Below the pieces are notes generated by a model. It saw only the letters and a program-made list of their open reading frames with translations. It did not search any database and was not told the origin of the DNA. From Plutella xylostella (Eukaryota > Arthropoda > Insecta > Lepidoptera > Plutellidae), in assembly GCF_932276165.1 (NCBI RefSeq), contig NC_063984.1, forward strand, positions 9,307,501 through 9,371,500: a stretch of DNA of 64,000 bases, written 5' to 3'. This document shows, piece by piece, positions 49,122 to 60,216 of the stretch. Each line of letters begins with the position of its first letter. Within the stretch, counting starts at the first letter, position 1. A program made the translations under genes and the position numbers.

Positions 49122-49649
49122 GTAAGCTCCACTTTAGAGTATCGCGAGGCGTTGGTATTTACCATTCATGAATTCGTTCACGCGTGGGCAAACGTTTCGT
49201 ATGGTCGGTTTCTTTCCTCGTCTCGCAATGCGTATCGGATGTTGATTGCGTACGCGTCGGGACGGCATGCGTTTTCTCTATCTAATATTCAGTTGTTGGA
49301 ATGCGGTGCTAATATCTGTGTTATTGCTGAAGAGCTTCGTACAGTGCGAGCTCTTGCGATGATGGTTGGCAAATAAACTAGAAGTTTGGTCCTAAACGTT
49401 AATATTTTTCTCACGTACCTATTTTACGCAGTAGTATTTGATCTTACGTAAAAAGAAAGAAACAAAAAATGTATTCGTAGCGCACATTCCGATCACCCTT
49501 TAAGGTTAGTTAGTGTGAGATGGTTGCCTTAATAGGGAGTATCTAATGAATAGTAAATGTAGACGTAACTGAGGTGGACTTGCTCTGACGCAAACCTCGA
49601 CGAACAAGTTGTAGTTGCCCACAACCTCCAAGTACTATAAATATAAACA

Positions 49650-49914
49650 TATAAATAAATAAATAAATAAATATGTGGGGACATCTCACACACGGCCATC
49701 CGACCCCAAGCTAGGCAGAACCTGTGTTATGGGTGTCGGACAGCTGATATATCTACACAAATACATAGATAGATAGATACTAAATATAAATATCAACACC
49801 CAAGACCCGAGTACAAATATCTGTCTTTAAACAAATATCTGCCCCAGCCGGGAATCGAACCCGGGACCATCGGCTCAGTAGTCAGGTCACTAACCACTAC
49901 GCCATTCGGTCGTC
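49650..49914 (-). repeat. tRNA-derived SINE with (ATTT)n tail
   Basis: Read on the minus strand it begins GACGACCGAATGGCGTAGTG (A-box-like TGGCGTAGTGG), then a B box within GGTTCGATTCCCGGCTGGGG. A body with GTCTTGGGTGTTGATATTTA follows, then GGATGGCCGTGTGTGAGATG and a (TTTA)n tail at about 49650-49673. This is a full-length SINE of lepidopteran style, not a tRNA gene. Confidence 0.85.
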
Positions 49915-52900
49915 AATATATACGTACCTACTGTAAATACCTAAAGATACGTTCTGTTATAAAATAAATAAGCAAAGTAGCAGACGTGAGTCACTGCACA
50001 GTTTATCTTTCACAATAATTTTATCCAAAAGTTTCCGAGAAATTAATAATTTGTATGTAAGTAATTGATACTGATTTTTAAACGATTAATTGACATAGTT
50101 GACATAGTTATTTGGACACATAGCGTCACAGTAGGTACCTACACGAGGGTTGAAATGCACAATACGCACAATACGTAACAAAAATATAAATTATTCAAAT
50201 CAAACATTTGTGTTACAAATGTTTTTTAGGTGGTAATGAAAAATGCTCCTCATATCAATGTTTCGATGCTATCGCTATAAAATCACGCGACAAATACATA
50301 AATATCTTCATTACAAAACATTATGTTCCCAAAAAATATCGTCACTTACATGTAACATTCTTATTTTTACATGTTTTGTTTTGTTTCTTTATGTAACGAA
50401 ATTTACCGTAGCCTCGAGCATGTTTATGAACGAACATAGGTATTAGATATGCTTTCGAAAAGCTAATGGCGAGAGAGACTGCAATAATGTGCTATTATTT
50501 GGCAAAACTTGGGGTATATTTGAGTCTGCTCTTGTTATTACAAGTTATCCGTGTTATCCATCACTTATGTTTTCTTGGTCATAGCGTTCATAACTTTTTC
50601 ACAACAATCATCATGATAATAATTAATGGTTTCAAACAAATAATAAATTCAATTTTAGCGTCTGAAAAGGTGACACTACAAAACTTCCTCATATTGGGAA
50701 TTGAAGCCCACAAAATAGCACTTATCTCTTTAGCCGTAGCGTTTCAATTTGCGCAGAAAGGAACGGCTCACTTCTACACTACAAGGATAACGTTATATAC
50801 AATTTATGAGTCACTGTTCAAATACATAACTCATGTTGCCAGCAGGTACAGTCCACAGCGAGTTCAGCTGCCACGCGTATTGCTTTGTGTTAAATAGTTA
50901 CCTTGTTATTACATTGTCATGGACTTGACTCTACACGGCATACGTGATGTTAGCACAGACCAGTGTATTGAACTCGCTCATCTAAGCTTATGTTTTATTT
51001 AAACCTCGTCGGTACATATTTATTTATCTTTGGTGTTGCCCTGGAGATCATGCGGTGACTTAAATAAATGAGCTAATGACCTAGGTCTGTCCTACCTATC
51101 ACTGTTTTAACATACGGAACATAAAATGTTGATAGTTCGCGCAGTAGAAACATGTGTGGTATATGCAAGTATGCTGTATTTGGCTTAATATCAATATAAA
51201 CACACTGTAGAGAAAAGGTACAAAGACTAAGTTGCTTTAACAACAGATAATTAAATACCAAATTTCTCTACAGCAGTAACAATTAAAATTGTAAATGTTT
51301 CATATAATACGTTCATAAGGATTTATAATATGTATGTGTAAGGAAATGAATTTATTTTTAATTAACTCCGGAGACATAATTACTGCAAACATGAACCCGT
51401 GGTCCATGACAAAGACTGGCTTTCCGCCGTCGGGTCCGCAAAGCCGAATTCGCCTTTAAAAATATCCTCGCCTTTTCGCCTGTAAAATTGACCCGGAAAT
51501 ACAATAAGCCTTTTCTGTCCCACCCTCTTTTCATCATCCTTTCTAACCCTTAACACGTGCAGGTTTAAGGAGAGGAAATAATGATGTTACCGTCTCCTCG
51601 TCCTGTAACCTATTCATTTATGTGGGCATTTACGGTAATCCTTTTTCAATTTATGATATGTACAGAAATGTTTGCTAGTTTTTCCTTAAGAAATACGTTT
51701 TTTGTTTACATACCTATACAACGCAAAAATCACGCCATACAGTATTTCCTAAAATTACTGTCGATTTATTTAATATACAACCCGTTTACGTGTACTCAAG
51801 CGTGCTTACATGATAGTCTTTCCATCCCACGAATATGATACAGAGAATTTCGTTTGAGAAGACACGATTTATCATCTGAGTAGGGATGCAGCTCGCGGGG
51901 TCTATTCTCGACACGTCCACGTTCAGGCGACGCGCGCGGGGCAGATCAAACTATCACGTGCAATACGGAGACGATCCAATTGGAAACTCGTTTGTTGAAT
52001 TTTATTTTCGCATTGGTATTTCAGTGCTCTGGTAAACGGCAGCCAATGGATGACCTACCAAACATATGGAGATGAAATATTCTTAAAAATATGTAATGCA
52101 TATGTTTTTGCTGCCTAACTACGCATTTAAAATCAATTGCATGCAAATATACGTTTCCAAACGCTAATGTAGGTAGTTAGGTAGGTACCTATTACATTAC
52201 ATTACAGTTGGCGCAACGAATATATTAGTAAATATAAAGTAAATCATTATAATATTTTAAAAGTGGGCTAAAGCATGCTTATGTGTCGTAAAGTTGTACA
52301 GTACTAGCACATCGCACGCCAGATGCAATAGCGTACTGTTGTTAGTAATAAATATCATAGTGTTAGCTTTGAAGTTATTTCTAATCTAGCTCTTGTAACT
52401 GAAGAAATAAAGATTAAAGAGATAGTTAGACAATAGACAGTGGCGATCATTCGCGTGTGGACACTCCGAGGAATGCTCACTTTCTCTACATCTATTCAAT
52501 TGAAACTATCTAGAGTAATAAATTCTTCGTTTAATATATTTGATCTTATAACGTGCTTTAAACGTTAAGTTGATTGCGATGAAAGATCGATCAACGTATC
52601 GTCAAATAAACTAGCGTAAAGTAATTGCGTTGCGTTGTGAGTTGTGAGAAATATAGAGCTGAATCTTCTTGAAACTTTCATTTATCTTCGTGACGAATTC
52701 AATTTATCTTAAGTGTCAGCTAATTGGACTTATAATTAGTACTTGATATTAATTACTTGTCACCTCGAAAATTTGCTCCGCTATTTTAGGACGTGATACG
52801 AAAATTTTATCTCGTTAGACGGCAATTTGCTATCGGCGAACCAATTTGTGTTGTGGTTAGGAACTTGTTATCATTATGACGTAGGTTTTTTTGTAAATAT

Positions 52901-53064
52901 TTTGCAACATTATAAAGTAGTAAAAAAACTATCCTTACGTAATGTTACATAAAATCTGAATTTTGCCGCGCAAATTAAGAACAGCACAATAATGATTGTA
53001 TAATTGTAAGAACATTTCTCCTCTATGCAGAACAAAGAGTACCCAAATAGTGTGTCTGTGTTTG

Positions 53065-53215
53065 TATAGTGCCACAAACTTATCTGTTCCGGTGAGAGCG
53101 AACTAAATTGGTCCATATAATCTATGTCAATATGAAATTCATTAGTACAGTAAGTAATGAGGTATGGACCAATTTAGTTCGCTCTCACCGGAACAGATAA
53201 GTTTGTGGCACTATA
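53065..53215. mobile_element. 151-bp near-perfect hairpin MITE
   Basis: The left arm TATAGTGCCACAAACTTATC runs on through TGTTCCGGTGAGAGCGAACT and AAATTGGTCCATA. The right arm is its reverse complement with at most one or two differences over about 54 bases. The loop is about 45 bases. TA borders fit a Tc1/mariner-type insertion. An older copy is at 21675-21897. Confidence 0.9.
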
Positions 53216-53978
53216 TAAGCATGTCACGTAGAGCCTCCGCCGCCGCCGCCGCCACCGGCCGAACCTTGACTCTCTGCACTGTCAGCCCAAATGCCAAAAG
53301 GTGATCTTTACTATGCGCCAGAATGCTAGATTTAGCAATTTTGTCTTCAAACACTGTTTCCATCTGCAAATCTTAAGTGTACTTTATACAATGAATTTTA
53401 CACAGCTATTACCTAATGCCAAGAGAACTATGCACTTTTTTATAGTAACCCTTCTCAGTAGTTTAGGAATATGTTTTTTATATGGACGATTCAATTGGAC
53501 GTTCATCCATGGTTAAATTATTTATTCGCTATAAATCGGCGCCTTTAAATCTATTTTCAAAATTAGTTGCTGGTTAAATTCACGTGGATTATTATTAATT
53601 ATTAACAGCGGTGGTTAATACTAATAAAGATAGGGCATGTTTTCGGCTATGTCAATATCCTTCAAATTATATATATCTAATACTTACCTATTATTCTTAT
53701 CCGATGTAAGCCTGATTATGATTCTAAATAATATGAATATTTAATTATATCTTAGGTATGTGTTTTATTTTATGATTTCCGTATAGATAAGAAAGACACT
53801 TTATAAATATTATAAACTATTCAGGTAAACTATAGATTATTTATAAATATTATAATAGTTTCTTTTATCGCTGATTTATGGAGTTAATCCACAAGGTCAA
53901 ATAATATTTTATAATATGGCAAACTCATATAATTACAATTAATAGTAGTGATATAAGTAAAAATTTACATAGTAGTAA

Positions 53979-54609
53979 AGCGGCATCCACACGCTTGCTG
54001 TTTGTCACAAACATCGCAAACAGCAAACGAAGCCCCAAACACCAACCACAATCACCCAACACAAACAGCCATCCACATGCTTGGCGAACGTTCATAACAT
54101 TCCGAATCGGCAAACACGGCAGACGACGAGCTATTACTTTCGGGTTGACATATTTTTATTATATAAATTAAAGCAAGAGATAGAAAAAAGGAAAATAAGA
54201 AGAAAGCAAAGACGATGGTGGAATAATAAAAATACATATAAATCGTACAATGTACTGGTTTATTTGGGCTTTAATTTGTTTTATATTTTTATTTTGAAAA
54301 GCCTCCAAAAAATACAGAATCGTAGGTGCTGATCAATCAGACATTTTTTCGCTTTGCGCGCCAACAAAAAAGTGTAGCAAGTTGATACGTCCGCCTCCCG
54401 CAATGCTAGCGCGCATACTGACCGCTGCCAGACGTGTGGATATGTAGCAAACTGTTTGCCAAACATCCTTTGATCTGGCAAGAAACGACACCGATGCCAA
54501 ACACTGCCAAACACAAACAGCAAACAACGACAAACACCCATCCACACGTCCGTGCTTGCTGTTCGCTGTTGGCTGTTTGCCATTGTTTGCCAAGCGTGTG
54601 GATGGGGCT
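53979..54609. mobile_element. 631-bp TIR element, AGCCCCATCCACACGCTTG ends
   Basis: The ends pair as AGCGGCATCCACACGCTTG and, in reverse, AGCCCCATCCACACGCTTGG. TAA flanks both sides (53976-53978, 54610-54612), the Harbinger-like three-base duplication. Subterminal parts repeat GTTTGCTGTT/AACAGCAAAC words and further CATCCACA copies in both directions. No coding capacity is evident. Confidence 0.8.
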
Positions 54610-54828
54610 TAATAATATAATTAATAACAATCAATCATTCAATTGTTGGTTTGTCAATGACTTTGCTGACATTGATGAGGTCTCCACTAATGACAGTCAC
54701 CAAGCGCATACAGTTTTTTTTGCATTAGATAATTGCAACAAATAACTCTTTATGTCTTGTATTACGCTAAGAAACCGTCAGACAGAACGTGAATATCATA
54801 GACTAGACACTAATTTGAACCGACTTTG

Positions 54829-55423
54829 AAAAAACCGGCCAAGTGCGAGTCGGGCTCGCGCACAAAGGGTTCCGTATCGTTTTCAGTGTAAGCACAATAA
54901 CTTAACCAAAATTACAGTTAAATCAACCTATCTCAAAAACTATAAGAGATACTTTGATCAAACCAAAAATCGTTGAAAGAGTTAATTAGCATGCATCACC
55001 TCTATTTTTTTTAGAATTTTATACCCCGTAGTTATAAAAATAGAGGGGGGGGGGACATACTTTTTACGACTTTGAGAGCTGATATCTCAAAAACCGTTCA
55101 CTTTAAGAAAAACGTTTTTTAGAAAACTTTATATCATTTTAAAAGACCTTTCCATTGATACCCCACACGGGTATGTACATCGAAAAAAAAAATTTCATCC
55201 CTCAGTTACATGTATGGGGGGCCCCACCCCCAATTCTTTTTTTTACTATTTAGTGTCATATTTTTGTAGCGGTTCATACAACACATATTCCCATCACATT
55301 TCATCACTGTAGTACTTATAGTTTCCGAGTAAATCGGCTGTGACAGACGGACAGACGGACAGACGGACATGACGAAACTATAAGGGTTCCGTTTTTGCCA
55401 TTTTGGCTACGGAACCCTAAAAA
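54829..55423 (-). repeat. GGGTTCCG/GGCCGG dispersed element, copy 2 (inverted)
   Basis: Begins AAAAAACCGGCCAAGTGCGA and ends GGCTACGGAACCCTAAAAA, the reverse of the copy at 13288-13848. The interior (TTTATACCCCGTAGTTATAA, GACAGACGGACAGACGGAC) matches with few changes; this copy has roughly 30 extra bases near its GGCCGG end. It lies about 230 bases before the GckIII kinase exon. Confidence 0.85.
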
Positions 55424-55656
55424 GGATACGCTCCTTTACATGTATGTTTAAATTTTTTTTATTAAAATATGTGCATCTAATGATTAATTCGAATAAAATT
55501 TAGAATTTGATTCCGAGCGCTTCTTCGCCACAATAGACGAATAGCGGCCGGGGGGTTGTTACACGTTCCATACCTCCAAGGGCAAAGCCTTCTTTCCACT
55601 AACTGCACAAATGACAACCAAAACCATAATAAACCCTTCAACCGTCTCCTCCACAG

Positions 55657-55881
55657 AAGGTCGACCCCGAGCTGATCTTCACGAAGCAAGAGAAGATTGG
55701 CAAGGGCTCCTTCGGCGAGGTGTTCAAGGGGGTCGACAACCGCACGCAGCAGATCGTCGCCATCAAGATCATAGACCTTGAAGAGGCCGAGGATGAGATC
55801 GAGGACATTCAGCAGGAGATCATGGTGCTGTCACAGTGCGACAGCCCCTACGTCACCAAGTATTACGGATCCTACTTGAAG
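55657..55881 (+). CDS. GckIII: GckIII kinase exon, start of catalytic domain (gene continues off the window)
   Basis: The exon runs from a CCACAG acceptor to a GTATGT donor, 75 codons, phase 0 at both ends. It encodes KVDPELIFTKQEK followed by the glycine loop IGKGSFGEVFKG, VAIK (Lys42 with the MAFSE start) and the regulatory helix DLEEAEDEIEDIQQE (Glu59), then SQCDSPYVTKYYGSYLK. This is the hallmark start of GCKIII kinases (Drosophila GckIII, human STK24/25/26), which work with CCM3 and the STRIPAK complex. The catalytic loop, DFG motif and C-terminal tail are not in the window, so it is partial because of the window edge, not damage. Confidence 0.95.
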
Positions 55882-58800
55882 GTATGTCTTGTCATCAAAT
55901 AATGCAAATATAAAGTTACATGGACCCCAAACGGCATTGTCTGTTTTCGGCGAAGATAGACTCTAATACTTTATACATAATTAGCCTTTGTACCAACGCC
56001 TACAAGGGTTGTAGGTGCAAGTGATGCAGTGGAGCCTCATGAACCTCAAGGGAGACCATAAATTTAGGTTATAGACTTAAAAGTGATTTCATGTAGTCGA
56101 ATTTTATGTAGGGGATATCTAGTTGTTTTTTCAATCTGCCTGTGTGTGCGTGTGAGTTTTTAACTAACCGAGTTTCGAATTACTATACCCAGAGGTTTAT
56201 TGTACATAGAATTATAGATAGACGGATAAGGTGTTAGGTTTATTGAAATAGAAGTCAAAAAACATATTTATAGTAGCCGCAGCTATTTTCTCTACCAATA
56301 TATCGGCTGAGTCTCAACTTTCAATAATAGTTCTGAAAGAGCCATCTATCTCAGTGGTGGCAACATCTCAATCATTTAGACAGTGCAAGTCGCGTCGCAT
56401 AACACAACGCACTTATCGAGTGGACGCCGACTATCGTTATGAAGATCGATGACCCGCGCCGGCCTACACGGCGTCACTTGTTTCCAGATTAACTGCCGGC
56501 AATACACACGCAGCCGCATCAATCATTGTCTACTAGCCCTGTTTGCAAAATAACCACTCGAACACTACAAAACTCATGTACCGTAACATCAAATAAAATT
56601 AGAGTCGTTCAACCAAATGAAATATCAGAAACGTGACAATTGCCGCCTCACAGATATTGCGATTCAGCGGTTAAGTAACAGCTGGATAGAATATCACAGA
56701 GTGCCGCCGACAAGAGCGCCGCTTGCCAACCGACGGGAAATTTTGTAATTATACGCGGGATATCATTTCCAGGTCTTGGTAATGGAAATGTCACAAATCG
56801 TGACTTTGCATAATAACCATGCATTTACGTCTATTATTGTTTCAACTTTCAACTCATTGTTATTTATTAACCGTATTATTATTTTTCGAAGCACAGCTAT
56901 GAAACGTACTTATTTCAATCTATACATACAATAATGTCTATGTAAATCCTGTGATGTGCTAAAATGCGAATATAAGTTCTGATTTCACCAAGTCACGAAT
57001 TATTGGTTGAATCTGGCATCTCATACATGAATGTATGTATTTGACAGCTAACCGTGATGTGTGTGACATGGTGTAGGTTCAGTTCAGCCATCAGCGAGTA
57101 TTTGCGTGCGTTACCGACACGAGACCGCGGCGGCGCCGGCACTCGGCTCGAATTCCCCCGGGTCACTCACTACCAAACCGGTTTCTGTATTAATATTCAC
57201 ACAAACCTTTACACCACATGAGGCAAATTCTCAAACCTGTATGAAAGTATTTAGTTTGTTATGAATGACCGGTCAGTATTAACATTTTATAAATACCTTA
57301 GTAGCTTAGGCCGCATTGTGAGGCTCGCTGTAAGGAACTAATTATTGGTCACGCTAAGCATTCGTTGACCTCGCAGCTAAGTTCACGAGAGACGAAACCA
57401 TCAGAATACCCTTTGACAGGTAAAATTGCGTGTCCAAAACAATAAAGCTTTAAATAGTTTGAATAGAAATCGTGCATAAAGTTGATAGGTCAAAGATACC
57501 AATGGCCTATCAACGGCCCATTCACATTTGCCTTTTGAGGGAAAACGTTCACTGAACAATATAGCGTTAAATTAAAGCCTGAAATACATATTACTGAAAC
57601 ACAAACCCTTCAATAACAGCATGGGGTATATGGAATTAATCCTGTGGAGAGCAATAACATCCCTTTGAAAGGCGCAATGGGTGGCGCCCCGCCAGGTCGC
57701 GGCCATCATGTCTGGACGGTGTTTGACTCTTTTTGTATCCCAGTATTTATGCCTGTCATAAGCATAATTTTTATACGTATAGCTTTTTGGATTCCCGAAT
57801 GTCTGCGTGCAAACGGGTTGTATTTAAACGTTAAATTATTCACAGCTTTTCTAGTACTTAGCACATTTAGCGTAATGAGCCGTTTTTATCCTCGGGAGTC
57901 GCATTTGCTGATGTTGTTTTATGCATCAGATGCAGATCGCATGCGGAAGAGGTACTCAGCGTAATGGTTTTGATACGTACATTTCGCGCTTTGTAGGCGG
58001 CGATGGCGGCGCGTTTGCATGCTGCAGTCTTGACACACTTTCGAAAGTTGTTGTTACGCGCGCCTTGCAAAATGGTACCACCTCGTTTTGTACCACGCAA
58101 AACATGCATTCGTCTTCGTTTCTGTTACGCTTGTAAAAAATACAAGCGTTTCATTTTTCTTACCTATTACAATGTTTCGTTTCTTGTTGGACCTATTTGT
58201 CATTGTCACCATCAAACATGATTGCATCAAAACGTTTTCTTTCATGTCAAAGTGGCGCACGGGCGTAACTTTGTAAGGAAGCGAATAAATTGTATTAGCT
58301 ACAAATTGGGTAACATCAAACGGTCGTAAACTGATGTTGTGGAGTGACTGTGCCAAGCTCAATTAGTAAATAAACTTAATGTGATGTGAGCTGTGACGTG
58401 ATGCTCCGACATTATGTCACGTTGAAGGTTCGGGCGCTCCGCTCGGGTAAATTACATTGTTACGGATTAGATATTTCACACTGAAGCTAACATCTAAAAC
58501 GACGAAGTTTGTAGTCACAATGATTTGTGTTTTCGTGACATATAGAGAATATAGCAATCAGCGGTATCGAAGGATTCTCTCTTGTTGTAGATTAATGTAT
58601 GCTCTAGACATTTTCATCCCAGCGAAATTAACTGGGAGGAAATGTTTTTTGTCATTTTCCGTTTGTATTTATTTTGTGTAATCTGTTGAAATAATGTTTT
58701 TCCCTTTTTTCGTTATTTCTTACTATCCCAGTAACCGACGATGTTATGTTGGATCAAACATGTTGTTATTGTCATCCATTAGAGACAAATAACCTTGTGG

Positions 58801-60216
58801 GTTGGATCCTATTGATTACAGTGGTCGGTGAAATGTAGCGGCGGGGTGCGGTCCGCTGAATGGGCTCACCCTTCCATTGACACGCTAAAGGTTGTGTCAG
58901 ATTATACTTTGTTATTTTTACTGACTGACCATGACTTTGTTGATTGTTAAACTTGCCCTTGACGTGCCTGTGAATAACAGCAGAGTTGTAAACATTTCGC
59001 TTTATTGTTATTAATATGGTGGATTTATTACTTATCACCACGATGACATGTAGTTTAGTTCTCTCTTGTTGCCAAGATTAGTGGTTTCAGAGAGAAACTG
59101 TTAACCTTTTAACCTTGACCTTTCTCCAGCTCTTGCTGTGAAATTGGATTCGTTTCTATTTTTAACCGACTTCAAAAAAAGGAGGAGGTTCTCAATTCGT
59201 CTCTTTTTTATTTACCTACAGGAAACTGGCATCGCATTACCAGTTTAAAATTATCATTTGTAAATTCTTACGTAGGTAATATGATAACGAAATTGTATAC
59301 GGATTCCCTGTTCGCAACCATTAAATCAAATCCGAAACAGATTAAGCGCATCCCATTACGTCCAAAAAGGGAATTCGTTTCATCCAAAAATATGTCTGGC
59401 AAAGAATAGTCTACAAATATATTTCAAGTGGAATCCGTGCGTATTTTCCGTGGCAGACCGTTTCTTCTATCGCGCTATGCATATAAAAAGGCTTTTATAA
59501 GGTGGTATTTGGATGCGGATGTCGGAATGTCCGAGGGTGAAGGCCGCGGTGACTCAGCGCCCGCGGCCTCCACGCTAATATGATTGTGTAGAGACTCTTT
59601 CACTCACTTTTATAAATACAAATCCGCAGCATGGCTGACGTTTATAAAACTTTATTTTCGTATTAGATTTCAAATTTTCAATGTTTTTATGCTGATGCTT
59701 GCTCCACAAGGAGCTATTCTTAAATACAAACGAATTAAATATGTGTATTGTGTTGTGATAATCGTATGCAGCGGGCTGTATGATTTTATAAATACTAATT
59801 GAACCCTGGAAGCCTTCATTACCGTGCTGGCAATTTTTGAGGGATACTGAGCATTTAATTAAGCCGCTCAAAACAATATTAATTAATTCGATTCCAATCA
59901 GTTATAAATAAGCCAGGCGAGGCGGCGACTGGCGTTGTAATGCGCCTTGCTTGCTACACAAATATTGAATTTCTTAATTTCGACGCAAGTAATGAAAATT
60001 CATATGAATTTTGCGTCAGAAAATATCGAAGATAGAAATTACGAAGTGAAAAATTGCGCGAACGGGCTGGAAACTCTGTAACGGCTTAGGATACGGTGCA
60101 AATTGATGTTCTCGTAATATATTCTACCTAGGTACTTATAATATTGAAATAAAATTTAATATCGAGTCGTTGGAAATATTTCATAACAAAAGAGGATGGG
60201 CAAAAATATATGGGAG
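55882..60216 (+). other. GckIII intron 2, left part
   Basis: No following kinase exon (expected near the motif LWIIMEYLGGGSALDL) was found, so the intron continues to the right edge of the window, at least 8.1 kb. At 59160-59205 is TTTTTAACCGACTTCAAAAA followed by GGAGGAGGTTCTCAATTCGT, a widespread lepidopteran repeat motif. A GC-richer patch at about 57110-57170 has no recognised content. Open frames here are short and unrecognised. Confidence 0.55.

Larger units (their letters stand above)
37101..55656 (+). other. GckIII intron 1 (18.6 kb)
   Basis: This long intron holds MITEs (37546-37691, 39607-39693, 42733-42850, 53065-53215, 53979-54609), a LINE end (42949-43062), a SINE (49650-49914), one GGGTTCCG element (54829-55423) and a GC-rich block at 47.5-49.2 kb with a candidate alternative first exon. 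Other stretches over 300 bases (37.7-39.6, 39.7-42.7, 43.1-47.5, 49.9-53.0 kb) show only short open frames on both strands, none of which I recognise as protein. Confidence 0.6.

Noticed and set aside
49662..49914. tRNA gene on the minus strand
   Set aside because: A and B boxes are present, but the tRNA-like head runs directly into a SINE body with a (TTTA)n tail and does not close into a convincing cloverleaf acceptor stem.
50466..50897. 143-codon hydrophobic open frame on the plus strand
   Set aside because: It looks membrane-like only because of AT-rich codons; no family resemblance, no exon neighbours and no conserved signature.
55477..55689. Leftward 70-codon open frame over the GckIII exon start
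   Set aside because: It is the antisense of the acceptor region and first codons of the kinase exon, with no features of its own.
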